Shown: in pieces, positions 8,866-16,494 of the stretch
How the letters are laid out: every line of letters starts with the position of its first letter
How positions within the stretch are numbered: position 1 is the stretch's first letter
NCBI RefSeq assembly: GCF_007681555.1
Contig: NZ_VELE01000006.1
Span: 1-64,000, forward strand
Direction of reading: 5' to 3'
Length of the DNA: 64,000 bases
Source of the DNA: Kocuria salsicia
GTDB lineage: Bacteria > Actinomycetota > Actinomycetes > Actinomycetales > Micrococcaceae
Notes under the pieces: model-generated
What the model was told of the DNA's origin: nothing
What the model saw: the letters and a program-made list of their open reading frames with translations, nothing else
Database searches by the model: none
Translations under genes and position numbers: made by a program

Positions 8866-8877
8866 ATCGTATATTAT
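8866..8877. promoter_or_regulatory. Candidate GntR operator, hpaG-proximal
   Basis: ATCGTATATTAT, 39 bp upstream of the hpaG start codon. It shares nine consecutive bases with the monooxygenase-proximal site. FCD-type GntR proteins often bind short A/T-rich dyads of the ATnGTATACnAT kind. Confidence 0.45.
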
Positions 8878-9116
8878 CCCGAGGGGGTGGGCAAGTGGTC
8901 CCGCTCACACCATTGTGCGCGGGGAAGCCAGGAAAGTCTCGCAGGCAAACCCTCGTGGACCCCGAGCGCTGAGACATGCATCCACCGTTCTCCCCGGTGG
9001 GGCCCGCGAGACAAGGGTCGACGCGCCGCGGAACCCGGCCGAGAGCAGAGCCTCCGAGAGCGACGGCCGGAGCGGCGTCGTGCCGGGCACCGTGACCCCT
9101 GTTACCCCGGCCACAC

Positions 9117-9128
9117 ATCGTATATGAT
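9117..9128. promoter_or_regulatory. Candidate GntR operator, monooxygenase-proximal
   Basis: ATCGTATATGAT, palindromic except at one symmetric base pair, 105 bp upstream of the monooxygenase ATG. Shared with the site at 8866-8877, which suggests one regulator controls both transcripts. Confidence 0.5.
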
Positions 9129-9232
9129 CTGGATTACACCCTGAACTCCACCGACTCCCCGCGGAGCGAGCAACGTGGCTCCTCCCGGGCAGGGCCTGCC
9201 GGCCCACCCCATCGCAGAACGCAGGAGAAGGC

Positions 9233-11119
9233 ATGCTCTTTCACCAGAACGGATACGTCTCCGAGGATCCCCGGATCGAGGAGGCGCGCGGTCACGGGAT
9301 CGACCGCCCGGAGGACCTCCCGGACACCATGGACGTGCTCATCGTGGGCTCCGGCCCGGCCGGTGTGATCGCCGCGGCCCAGCTGTCCCAGTACCCGGAG
9401 GTGAGCACCCGGCTGATCGAGCGCCGCCCGGGCCGCCTGGAGATCGGCCAGGCGGACGGCATCCAGGCCCGCAGCGTGGAGACCTTCCAGTCTTTCGGCT
9501 TCGCCCAGGAGATCATCCAGGAGGCGTTCATGCTCCGCGAGATGTGCTTCTGGAACCCGGACCCCACCAACCCGCAGAACATCGTGCGCACGGGCCGCCC
9601 CGCGGACGACCCCCACGGCGTCTCCGAGTTCCCGCACATGATCGTGAACCAGGCGCGCGTGATGGACTACTTCCTGCGCTCCGCCAAGCGCGGCCCCGGG
9701 AAGATCGAGCCGGACTACGGCATCGAGTTCGTGGGCCTGGAGATCAACCAGGACCACGAGCATCCCGTAGCCGTGACCGTGCGCTACGCCGCCGGACCCC
9801 GCGAGGGCGAAGAGCGCACCGTGCGCGCCCAGTACGTGTTCGGCTGCGACGGCGCGGCCTCACGGGTGCGCAAGTCCATCGGCCGCAAGCTCGAGGGCCA
9901 GGGCGCCAACCACGCGTGGGGCGTCATGGACGTGCTGGCCAACACTGACTTCCCGGACATCCGCACCAAGTGCGCGATCAACTCCGTGAACGGCTCCATC
10001 CTGCTGATCCCCCGCGAGGGCGGCCTGCTGTTCCGCATGTACGTGGACCTGAGCGAGGTGCCCGAGGACGACAACCACGAGATCCGCAAGACCCCCGTGG
10101 AAGAGGTCATCCGCCGGGCCAACCAGATCATCCACCCCTACAGCGTGGACGTGAAGTCCGTGGCGTGGTCCTCCGTGTACGAGGTGGGCCACCGCCTCAC
10201 GGACCACTTCGACGACGTCGACACCGAGGACCGCGGCACCCGCTGCCCCCGCGTGTTCATTGCCGGGGACGCCTGCCACACCCACTCCGCGAAGGCCGGC
10301 CAGGGCATGAACGTGTCCATGCAGGACGGCTGGAACCTGGGCTGGAAGCTTGGCGCGGTGCTCTCGGGCCGCGCGGACGAGTCCCTGCTGGACACCTACT
10401 CCGAGGAGCGGCAGGTGATCGCCAAGAACCTCATCGACTTCGACCGCGAGTGGTCCACGCTCATGGCCACCCCGCAGGACAAGCTCCCGGACCCCAAGTA
10501 CCTGGAGGAGTTCTACGTGAAGACGGCCGAGTTCCCGGCCGGTTTCATGACCGAGTACCAGCCCTCGCTGATCGTGGCGGGCACCGAGCACCAGGACCTC
10601 GCCAAGGGCTTCCCGGTGGGCAAGCGTTTCAAGTCCGCCGAGGTCCAGCGCGTGTGCGACGCCATGGTGGTGCACCAGGGCCACGAGGCCACCGCGGACG
10701 GGCGCTGGCGCATCCACGTGTACGCCGACGCCGCCGTGGCCGGGGCGGACTCCCCCACCACCGCGTTCGCGCAGTGGCTGCACAACGACCCCACCTCCCC
10801 GCTCGTGGCGTTCCGCCGCGAGGGCGACGGCGAGGCCACCCTGTTCGACGTGGACGTCACCTACCAGCAGCCCTACGACCAGGTGGACATCAACGCCGTC
10901 CCGCGCGCCTTCAAGCCGCAGGTGGGCCCGTTCGAGCTGAACTACTGGGAGCGCGTGTACGCCGCGATCCCCGGCAACGACATCTTCGAGCAGCGCACCA
11001 TCAGCCGTGACGGCGCCGTGGTGGTGGTCCGCCCGGACCACTACGTGGCCGCAGTCCTGCCGCTGGACGCCACCGCTGAGCTGGGCGAGTTCTTCGCCGG
11101 GTTCCTGCGCAGGGGGTGA
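9233..11119 (+). CDS. FAD-dependent aromatic hydroxylase (MobA / phenol 2-monooxygenase type)
   Basis: 628 residues, the length of 3-hydroxybenzoate 4-hydroxylase (MobA) and related single-component flavin hydroxylases. Visible are the Rossmann 'VLIVGSGPAGV' (about 35-50), the DG motif region 'VFGCDGAASRVRKSIG' and the FAD-binding signature 'RVFIAGDACHTHSAKAGQGMN' near 340-360. A C-terminal thioredoxin-like PHOX domain (about 440-625) follows. The family uses NAD(P)H and O2 to add an ortho hydroxyl to a phenol. Divergent placement from the hpa operon with shared operator-like sites suggests it supplies the catechol, for example from 3- or 4-hydroxyphenylacetate. The substrate is inference; by family alone 3-hydroxybenzoate is also possible. 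Confidence 0.85.
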   Translation: MLFHQNGYVSEDPRIEEARGHGIDRPEDLPDTMDVLIVGSGPAGVIAAAQLSQYPEVSTRLIERRPGRLEIGQADGIQARSVETFQSFGFAQEIIQEAFMLREMCFWNPDPTNPQNIVRTGRPADDPHGVSEFPHMIVNQARVMDYFLRSAKRGPGKIEPDYGIEFVGLEINQDHEHPVAVTVRYAAGPREGEERTVRAQYVFGCDGAASRVRKSIGRKLEGQGANHAWGVMDVLANTDFPDIRTKCAINSVNGSILLIPREGGLLFRMYVDLSEVPEDDNHEIRKTPVEEVIRRANQIIHPYSVDVKSVAWSSVYEVGHRLTDHFDDVDTEDRGTRCPRVFIAGDACHTHSAKAGQGMNVSMQDGWNLGWKLGAVLSGRADESLLDTYSEERQVIAKNLIDFDREWSTLMATPQDKLPDPKYLEEFYVKTAEFPAGFMTEYQPSLIVAGTEHQDLAKGFPVGKRFKSAEVQRVCDAMVVHQGHEATADGRWRIHVYADAAVAGADSPTTAFAQWLHNDPTSPLVAFRREGDGEATLFDVDVTYQQPYDQVDINAVPRAFKPQVGPFELNYWERVYAAIPGNDIFEQRTISRDGAVVVVRPDHYVAAVLPLDATAELGEFFAGFLRRG

Positions 11120-11154
11120 CCCGCAGGGCCCCTGCTACCCCCGGGGATGAAACG

Positions 11155-11191
11155 ACCCGCCGCGCACTCCTTGGGGGAGTGCGCGGCGGGT
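11155..11191. terminator. Bidirectional intrinsic terminator
   Basis: Perfect 16-bp stem (11155-11170 with 11176-11191) and a 5-nt loop, lying between the convergent monooxygenase and encapsulin genes. Flanking AAC and GTT extend the pairing. It should stop transcription from both sides. Confidence 0.85.
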
Positions 11192-11209
11192 TGTTCGTGC
11201 AGACCGGGG

Positions 11210-12010
11210 TCAGTGGGAAATGACCACGCTCGCCTCGGAGGTGTTGACCCGGAACGTGAGGGTCTCACGAAGGTACAGGTCCACGGTCTCAGCCGTGTGA
11301 GAGGAGTAGCCGATCGCGGTGTCCAGACCCAGGTGCAGCTCGTAGTCGCCACCGCGCGCGGAGAGCAGCAGGGCGTCGTCGAGCGCGGGGGCCCAGATGA
11401 TGCTGCCGTCGCCCAGGATGCGGGAGATGTGGTCGTAGATCGGGTAGCCGTGGTCGGTGGTCTCCGTGACCTCCGTGTAGAGGTCCGCGGGCAGCAGCAG
11501 GTTGTACGGCCCGGCCACACCGGCCAGCCGCAGCTCCGTCTTGGCCTTCGCCACCGCGTTGGGAAACTCGCGGACGTCCTGCGGCATGGTGACGCGGCCG
11601 TTGTCGCTCGCGGGCGCGATGCCCTGGATCCCCGCGGCGTCCGAACCGTAGAACACCGTGCGGTCCTCGGCGGAGGCCAGGGCCACGGCGGCGTCCTTGA
11701 CGGGCTGCCAGTCCGGGTCCGTGGCGCCGCGCTCGACGTCGTCCACGTCCGAGCGCTTCACGGTGAACGGCGCGCGCAGCTCCACCACGCGCACCACGTG
11801 GCGCTGCAGCGCCTGCACGCCGCTGGTGTCCGCCTCGATGCGACTCACGTGGCCGGTGCCCAGCGCGGAGAACTCCGCTCCGGCGGGCTCCGGCATGTCG
11901 ACGACGCGGCGCGCGGCCACGCGGGCCCGGAAGGTCCTGCGGGCCTCGTCCTCCATGTCGGACCAGGCTGCGGAAGATATGGGGGCGAGATCGCGGTACA
12001 GGTTGTTCAT
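11210..12010 (-). CDS. Encapsulin shell protein (linocin M18 family)
   Basis: 266 residues, the usual length of T=1 encapsulins with the HK97 fold. The N-terminus 'MNNLYRDLAPISSAAWSDMEDEA' and 'GYPIYDHISRILGDGSIIWAP' are family hallmarks. The protein self-assembles into a proteinaceous nanocompartment of about 24 nm that loads cargo through short C-terminal peptides. The DyP peroxidase gene 46 bp upstream on the same strand is the evident cargo. The gene ends in the bidirectional terminator at 11155-11191. Confidence 0.95.
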   Translation of the reverse strand: MNNLYRDLAPISSAAWSDMEDEARRTFRARVAARRVVDMPEPAGAEFSALGTGHVSRIEADTSGVQALQRHVVRVVELRAPFTVKRSDVDDVERGATDPDWQPVKDAAVALASAEDRTVFYGSDAAGIQGIAPASDNGRVTMPQDVREFPNAVAKAKTELRLAGVAGPYNLLLPADLYTEVTETTDHGYPIYDHISRILGDGSIIWAPALDDALLLSARGGDYELHLGLDTAIGYSSHTAETVDLYLRETLTFRVNTSEASVVISH

Positions 12011-12056
12011 CGTCAGCTCCTTGGATCAGGTTGTCGTGTGGTGGGTCCGGCTCGTG

Positions 12057-13097
12057 TCAGGGTCGCTTCAGGCTGCCGATGCCCAGGGAGCCGTCCGCTG
12101 AGGCGGCGGGCACAGGGGAGGCGGGCACAGCGTCGTCGTCCGGGGCGTCGGCACCGGAGGAGGTGTCCTGGGCGGGAACCGTGGTGGGGTCGTCCAGGAA
12201 GGACCTGGGCGGGGCGAAGAACAGGCCGCCCGTGACCGCCGTGGAGAAGTCGAGGATACGGTCGTACGTGCCCGGCGGGTTGCCGATGAACATGTTCTCC
12301 AGCATGGTCTCGGTGACCGCGGGGTCCGCGGCGTAGCCGATGAAGTAGGTGCCGAACTCGGCCGAGCCCACCTCGCCGAACGGCATGTTGTCCCGCATGA
12401 TCTCGCGGGCGTGGCCGTCCACGTCGTCGAGGTCGTTCAGTGCCACGTGGGAGTTCGCCGGCTTCTGCTCGTCCGACATCTCAATGTCCTCGAGCTTCGA
12501 GCGCCCGATCACCCGCTCCTGCTCACCCGTGGACAGGGCCTCCCACTCGTCCATCTGGTGCAGGTACTTCTGGACGAGCACGTAGCTCCCCCCACGGTAG
12601 GAGGGGTCCTGGTCCCCCACCACGGCGGCCGACTGGGCGTCCTCGTCCTCCGGGTTGGCGGTGCCGTCCACGAAGCCCAGCAGGTCCCGCTCCTCGAAGA
12701 ACTTGAAGCCGTGGACCTCGTCCTGCACCCGCGTGTACGGGCGCAGCCTGCTCATCAGCTGCTTGGCGAGCTCGAAGCACACGTCCTGTGTGCCGGCGCG
12801 CAGGTGGATGAGGATGTCCCCCGGGGTGGCCGGTGCGGAGTGCACCTCCCCGTGGAACTCCCGGAACGGGTGCAGGTCCCTGGGCAGCGGAGCGTCGAAG
12901 AGCCGACCCCAGGCGTCGTGCCCGATGCCCACCACGCACAGCAGGTTGCTCGTGGGCACACGGAACGAGACCGCCTTGGTGAGGTCCGAAACGCCGGTCA
13001 GGACATCCGCCACCTGGGCCTCCGCGCCCTCGTTGACGGTGAGGACCAGGAACATGGCGGCTTTGGCCGGTGGGGCCACGATCTTCTGAGTGGGCAT
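12057..13097 (-). CDS. DyP-type heme peroxidase, encapsulin cargo
   Basis: 346 residues. The DyP signature GxxDG is 'GFVDGTANPED' with catalytic Asp144; a probable proximal heme ligand is His217 ('NSHVAL') and a distal Arg lies in 'IMRDNMPFG' (about 235). DyP enzymes oxidise dyes, phenolics or Mn(II) with H2O2. After the core comes a disordered Asp/Ala/Pro-rich linker (about 305-332). The last residues, 'DGSLGIGSLKRP', match the encapsulin-targeting peptide (SLGIGSLK), so it should be packaged in the adjacent shell. Encapsulin and DyP form a two-gene operon, probably for oxidative stress. Confidence 0.95.
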   Translation of the reverse strand: MPTQKIVAPPAKAAMFLVLTVNEGAEAQVADVLTGVSDLTKAVSFRVPTSNLLCVVGIGHDAWGRLFDAPLPRDLHPFREFHGEVHSAPATPGDILIHLRAGTQDVCFELAKQLMSRLRPYTRVQDEVHGFKFFEERDLLGFVDGTANPEDEDAQSAAVVGDQDPSYRGGSYVLVQKYLHQMDEWEALSTGEQERVIGRSKLEDIEMSDEQKPANSHVALNDLDDVDGHAREIMRDNMPFGEVGSAEFGTYFIGYAADPAVTETMLENMFIGNPPGTYDRILDFSTAVTGGLFFAPPRSFLDDPTTVPAQDTSSGADAPDDDAVPASPVPAASADGSLGIGSLKRP

Positions 13098-13154
13098 GGT
13101 GCCTCCATGGGGTGAGCGGGCTACCGTTGCGGGCCGATGACTGATCCCACAGTA

Positions 13155-13212
13155 GCGCCCGAGCCCACCTCCTTCAGTGGGCCGCGCCCGAGCCCACCTC
13201 CTTCAGTGGGCC
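13155..13212. repeat. 29-bp tandem duplication at the 3' end of an SMR gene
   Basis: Two perfect 29-bp copies (13155-13183 and 13184-13212), followed by seven bases of a third. The unit contains GCCCAC-N8-GTGGGC, so each copy can form a 6-bp hairpin. The second copy carries the real stop codon of the small multidrug-resistance gene. Likely replication slippage that doubled a weak terminator. Confidence 0.8.
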
Positions 13213-13532
13213 GCGCCCGTCTCGATGAGCAGCACGCCGCCCACGATCAGCACCAGCCCCAGGCTCATGACCCACGTGAGGGGTTCCTTGAAGACGAGAC
13301 GGCTGATCACCGCCGTCAGCGCCACCCCGGCGGCGGCCCAGATGCCGTACGCCACCCCGAGCGCCATGCCCTGGGCGAGCACCGCCGCCAGCAGGGTGAA
13401 GGCGGTGAGGTAGCCCGCCACCACACCGATCCACCACCTCCCACCGCCCGCGCTCGCCATGCGCAGGCAGACCGTGGCGGTGACCTCCGAGAGGATGGCC
13501 AGCGCGAGGAGCAGAAGCGGGAACGCGGTCAT
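13203..13532 (-). CDS. Small multidrug resistance (SMR/EmrE family) transporter subunit, second of pair
   Basis: 109 residues with four predicted transmembrane helices. The SMR hallmarks are present: the membrane-embedded Glu of helix 1 ('LAILSEVTATVCLRMA') and 'GVAYGIWAAAGVALT'. SMR dimers exchange protons for cationic lipophilic compounds. Its ATG overlaps the stop of the preceding SMR gene (ATGA). Such adjacent pairs (EbrAB, YkkCD type) often act as heterodimers. The gene ends inside a 29-bp tandem repeat. Confidence 0.9.
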   Translation of the reverse strand: MTAFPLLLLALAILSEVTATVCLRMASAGGGRWWIGVVAGYLTAFTLLAAVLAQGMALGVAYGIWAAAGVALTAVISRLVFKEPLTWVMSLGLVLIVGGVLLIETGAAH

Positions 13533-13942
13533 CGGGTGGCCTCCGTTGCGGTGGGGGTCGAGCGGATGCTCCCGGGCGTCCGGCCGTCGTCCGCCCCGCT
13601 CTGGTCCGCCCCGCCCCGCCTGTCCAGCTGTGAGCCGACCTCCACGAGCAGCACGCCCAGCATGACGGCCACGAGACCCACGCCCATGAGCAGGGTGATG
13701 GGCTCGCCGAAGATCAGCATGGACATCACGGCGGTGGCGGCCACCCCGGCGGCGCCCCAGATGCCGTAGCCCACGCCCAGACTCATGCCGCTGCGCAGCG
13801 AGACGAACAGGCAGACGAACGCGCCCACGTAGCCGAGCGTGGCCAGGGCGTAGAAGCCGGGCGACTCCACGGCGGCCTTCATGGACAGCGAGCCGGTCAC
13901 CTCGCAGCCGATCGCGAGGACCAGGAAGAGCCACTTCTTCAC
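13529..13942 (-). CDS. Small multidrug resistance transporter subunit, first of pair, with hydrophilic tail
   Basis: 137 residues from GTG 13942, which overlaps the TetR stop (GTGA). Four hydrophobic helices with the conserved Glu of helix 1 ('AIGCEVTGSLSMKAA') and 'GVGYGIWGAAGVAATA'. A polar tail of about 30 residues (Asp/Arg/Thr-rich) follows the last helix and is absent from the partner; such asymmetric tails are typical of heterodimeric SMR pairs. Co-transcribed with the TetR gene and the second subunit. Confidence 0.9.
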   Translation of the reverse strand: MKKWLFLVLAIGCEVTGSLSMKAAVESPGFYALATLGYVGAFVCLFVSLRSGMSLGVGYGIWGAAGVAATAVMSMLIFGEPITLLMGVGLVAVMLGVLLVEVGSQLDRRGGADQSGADDGRTPGSIRSTPTATEATR

Positions 13943-14478
13943 GAGTCCGCCCCCTCTGCCCCGAGGCCTTCCGCCGTGGGGCCGTCCCCTACCAGGCCCA
14001 GGGTCACGTCCACGACGGCGCGCCGATGGTCCTCGTCCAGGTCCAGCATCCCGAGGCAGCGGTCGATCCACGCACCGTCCGCCACCAGGCGGGCTGCCAC
14101 GATGTTCGGGCGGTCGGAGTCCCCGAACCACTCGCTCATGCGCTCGCTCCACCGGGCGGCAAGCTCGGGACGCAGCCGTGAGTCTGCGAGGACGGCGAGG
14201 TCCGCCGGGTCCAGCTCGTTCAGCAGCGCGAACTCCACGTAGGCGCGCAGGCGTGTGACGGCGTCCGGGTCTGGTCCCGCGCGATGCATCAACTCCGTCT
14301 CCCAGTGGTCGAGCAGGTGGTCCACCACGGCCACGGAGAGCCTGTCCTTGGTGGGAAAGTGGTGCACCACCCCGGGCTTGGTGATGCCGACGGCGCGCGC
14401 CACGGCGTCCAGCGTCAGGGCATCCCCCGCGCGCAGCACGTCCAGCGCGCGGTCGAGGATCTCGGGTTTGGTCGTCAT
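13939..14478 (-). CDS. TetR-family repressor of the SMR efflux pair
   Basis: 179 residues from ATG 14478. The N-terminal helix-turn-helix ('ALTLDAVARAVGITKPGVVHHFPTKDRL', about 20-47) is canonical TetR/QacR; the remaining helical part is the ligand-binding and dimer domain. ATG 14478 was chosen because the frame upstream has no homology and crosses the operator. A perfect 16-bp palindrome begins 12 bp upstream of the start, as expected for autoregulation. First gene of a three-gene operon joined by 4-bp overlaps. Confidence 0.9.
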   Translation of the reverse strand: MTTKPEILDRALDVLRAGDALTLDAVARAVGITKPGVVHHFPTKDRLSVAVVDHLLDHWETELMHRAGPDPDAVTRLRAYVEFALLNELDPADLAVLADSRLRPELAARWSERMSEWFGDSDRPNIVAARLVADGAWIDRCLGMLDLDEDHRRAVVDVTLGLVGDGPTAEGLGAEGADS

Positions 14479-14489
14479 GCGGTGCAACC

Positions 14490-14505
14490 TACCATACGTA
14501 TGGTA
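14490..14505. promoter_or_regulatory. TetR operator palindrome
   Basis: TACCATACGTATGGTA, a perfect 16-bp inverted repeat immediately upstream of the TetR start. It is much more A/T-rich than its surroundings and resembles operators of QacR/TetR-family efflux repressors. Confidence 0.8.
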
Positions 14506-14662
14506 AGCATCGCCGAGCTGGCACGTGCCGCGAAACGCCGTGCGGCTCGGCCGGAGCACGTGCCCGAGAGCGTCCCAGTGACCGCGGCAGATCTCCTCGG
14601 TGCGTGCTCGGCTCGGCAACCGGCGGCCGGCCGCGGGTGCGATGACCTCCTCCGAACGGCGG

Positions 14663-15676
14663 TCACAACCCCCTGAACTGCTCCACCACGTCCGTCGCGG
14701 TGGTCTCCCGGCACGCCGCGAAGCCCGTTCCGGCCCACAGGTTCAACCCCGCGGGGTCCTGCGCGGAGGCCGCCCGCAGCGGGGCCGTCATGTGGTGGAC
14801 CTGCGGGTAGCCGCTGATCTGCTCGACCTCCAGCCGGTCGGTGAACGCGTTGCGCAGCGCCCGAGCCGCCCGCCCGGAGAACACCCGGGTCACCACCGTC
14901 TCCCCAAACCTCCCGCTCAGCAGTGCCTCGCGGTGCGCCGGTTTGGTGCCCGCCTCCTCGGTGGTCAGGAACAGCGTGCCCACCTGCACGGCGTCCGCGC
15001 CGCGCTCCATCAGGTCCTCCGCGGTCTCCCGGTCGGCCACACCGCCCGCGGCGATCAGCGGCAGCGCCGTCGTCTCCCGCACCGCACTCACGAGGTCCGC
15101 GGTGGAGATCTCCAGGGGGGTTTTCGCCTGGCCGTGGGTGGCCCGGTGGCCCCCGGCCTCGGTCCCCTGCACCACGATCGCGTCCGGGTCCAGGACCAGC
15201 GCCGCGCGGACCTCGGCCTCGTCGGTCGCGTTGAGCACCACGACCGTGCCCGCGGACCGCAACCGGGCGACGTCGTCCGGGGACGGCAGCCCGAACGTGA
15301 AGGAGACGAGCGGTACGGAGTGGGTGGCGAGGTGGTCGAGCTTGGCGGCGTAGTGGTCGTCGGAGAACTCGCCGGGCTGCGGCGCGGCCACGCCAAGCTC
15401 AGCAGCCACCGGGGCCAGTGCGCGGGCGTAGGCCTCGAGCTCCCCAGGGTCGGACGGGTCCTGCTCAGGGACGAAGAGGTTCACGCCGAAGCGGTCCGTC
15501 TTCACGGCGACCTCCCGGATCTCCTGCGCCATGGCCTCCACGGTCTTGTACCCGGCGGCGAGCATCCCCAGCCCGCCGGCCCGGGCCACGGCAACCGCGA
15601 GCGCCGCGGTGGACGGCCCGCCCGCCATGGGCGCCTGGAGCAAGGGCACGGGCAGTTCGCTGAGGGGGTTGGTCAC
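14663..15676 (-). CDS. Nitronate monooxygenase family flavoprotein
   Basis: 337 residues from GTG 15676, a (beta/alpha)8 FMN enzyme of the 2-nitropropane dioxygenase family. Typical motifs are 'VPLLQAPMAGGPSTAALAVAVARAGGLGML' at the N-terminus, 'IVVQGTEAGGHRA' (active-site His region), 'PLIAAGGVADRE' and 'ADAVQVGTLFLTTEEAG'. These enzymes oxidise alkyl nitronates such as propionate 3-nitronate with O2; some members act as enoyl reductases. It faces the Nudix gene divergently with 23 bp between starts, leaving little room for two separate promoters. Confidence 0.88.
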   Translation of the reverse strand: MTNPLSELPVPLLQAPMAGGPSTAALAVAVARAGGLGMLAAGYKTVEAMAQEIREVAVKTDRFGVNLFVPEQDPSDPGELEAYARALAPVAAELGVAAPQPGEFSDDHYAAKLDHLATHSVPLVSFTFGLPSPDDVARLRSAGTVVVLNATDEAEVRAALVLDPDAIVVQGTEAGGHRATHGQAKTPLEISTADLVSAVRETTALPLIAAGGVADRETAEDLMERGADAVQVGTLFLTTEEAGTKPAHREALLSGRFGETVVTRVFSGRAARALRNAFTDRLEVEQISGYPQVHHMTAPLRAASAQDPAGLNLWAGTGFAACRETTATDVVEQFRGL

Positions 15677-15699
15677 GGCGTCTCCTTAGACTGGCGGGC

Positions 15700-16221
15700 A
15701 TGTCCGCTTCCCATGATGCTCGCCCGGGTGCCCTCGCGTCCTCTTCGAGTCCCCCGGCTGCTCCGGTTGTTCCAACCGCCTCGGCTTCCCCCGCCGACGA
15801 CGACGCCCGCCCCGTCATCAAGGTCACCGGCGTGGTGCTGCGCCGGGCCCGAGACGGCCACGTGCTCACGGTGCGCAAGCGCGGGACGTCCATGTTCATG
15901 TTCCCCGGGGGCAAGCCCGAGGCCGGGGAGTCACCCGTGGAGGCGGGCGTCCGCGAGGTGCGCGAAGAGCTGGGGTTGGACCTGTCCCCCGCGGACCTGA
16001 TGACGGTGGGCGAGTGGCACACGGACGCCGCGAACGAGCCGGGCCACGCCCTGCACAGTCACGTCTTCCTCAGCACCGTCCCGCTGGAGGGCACGCCGAC
16101 GCCCGCAGCCGAGATCGAGGAGCTGCGCTGGCAGCCGCTCGACGGCGTGGAGGACGTCGAGGACCTCGCGCCCCTCTCCCGGTGGCATGCGATTCCGGCA
16201 GTGCGGGGGATGGGAATCTAA
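15700..16221 (+). CDS. Nudix hydrolase
   Basis: 173 residues. A complete Nudix box lies near 69-91: 'GGKPEAGESPVEAG' followed by 'REVREELGL', matching Gx5Ex7REUxEExGU. The first 38 residues are Ala/Ser/Pro-rich and probably disordered. Nudix enzymes hydrolyse nucleoside diphosphates linked to another moiety; the substrate cannot be read from the sequence. The downstream half has 'PAAEIEELRWQPLD', common in MutT/NUDT-like sanitising enzymes. The stop overlaps the convergent small membrane gene by four bases. Confidence 0.88.
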   Translation: MSASHDARPGALASSSSPPAAPVVPTASASPADDDARPVIKVTGVVLRRARDGHVLTVRKRGTSMFMFPGGKPEAGESPVEAGVREVREELGLDLSPADLMTVGEWHTDAANEPGHALHSHVFLSTVPLEGTPTPAAEIEELRWQPLDGVEDVEDLAPLSRWHAIPAVRGMGI

Positions 16222-16445
16222 CCCCGGGAGTCGTCGACCGCGGTCTTCTCAGCAGGCGGTATCTGCCCCGTGTTCTCCAGCATTCGTGAGCGAGCCCTGC
16301 GGCTCAAGAACTGGATGATCACGCTGAACGTGGCGAACGCGGCGGTGTAGGTCACGTAGTACCACCCGAACTCGTGGTCCGGAACCATGAGAATGATGAA
16401 CGCGGTAAGCCCCAAGAAGAAAAAGAAGTACGCCAGCCATGCCAC
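16218..16445 (-). CDS. Small two-helix membrane protein of unknown function
   Basis: 75 residues from GTG 16445. Two strong hydrophobic helices ('WLAYFFFFLGLTAFIILMV' and 'WYYVTYTAAFATFSVIIQFL') are followed by a basic, then acidic, cytosolic tail. No family was recognised. The same frame stays open upstream through 'ILRADPYYPHTGWRAA', which looks protein-like but offers no good start codon. The true N-terminus may therefore have been lost at the junction with the decayed exporter next to it. Confidence 0.55.
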   Translation of the reverse strand: MAWLAYFFFFLGLTAFIILMVPDHEFGWYYVTYTAAFATFSVIIQFLSRRARSRMLENTGQIPPAEKTAVDDSRG

Positions 16446-16494
16446 GGCCGCCCGCCACCCCGTGTGCGGGTAGTAAGGATCTGCTCTCAGAATC

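Larger units (their letters stand above)
8828..9232. promoter_or_regulatory. Divergent promoter region between hpaG and the flavin monooxygenase
   Basis: 405 bp with no convincing gene; the reading frames across it are short and unlike any protein. It must hold the promoters for both directions. The ends next to each gene contain the only A/T-rich patches (8850-8880 and 9115-9135), each with an ATCGTATAT element. A GCGGCGTCGT element lies at 9072-9081. Confidence 0.6.
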
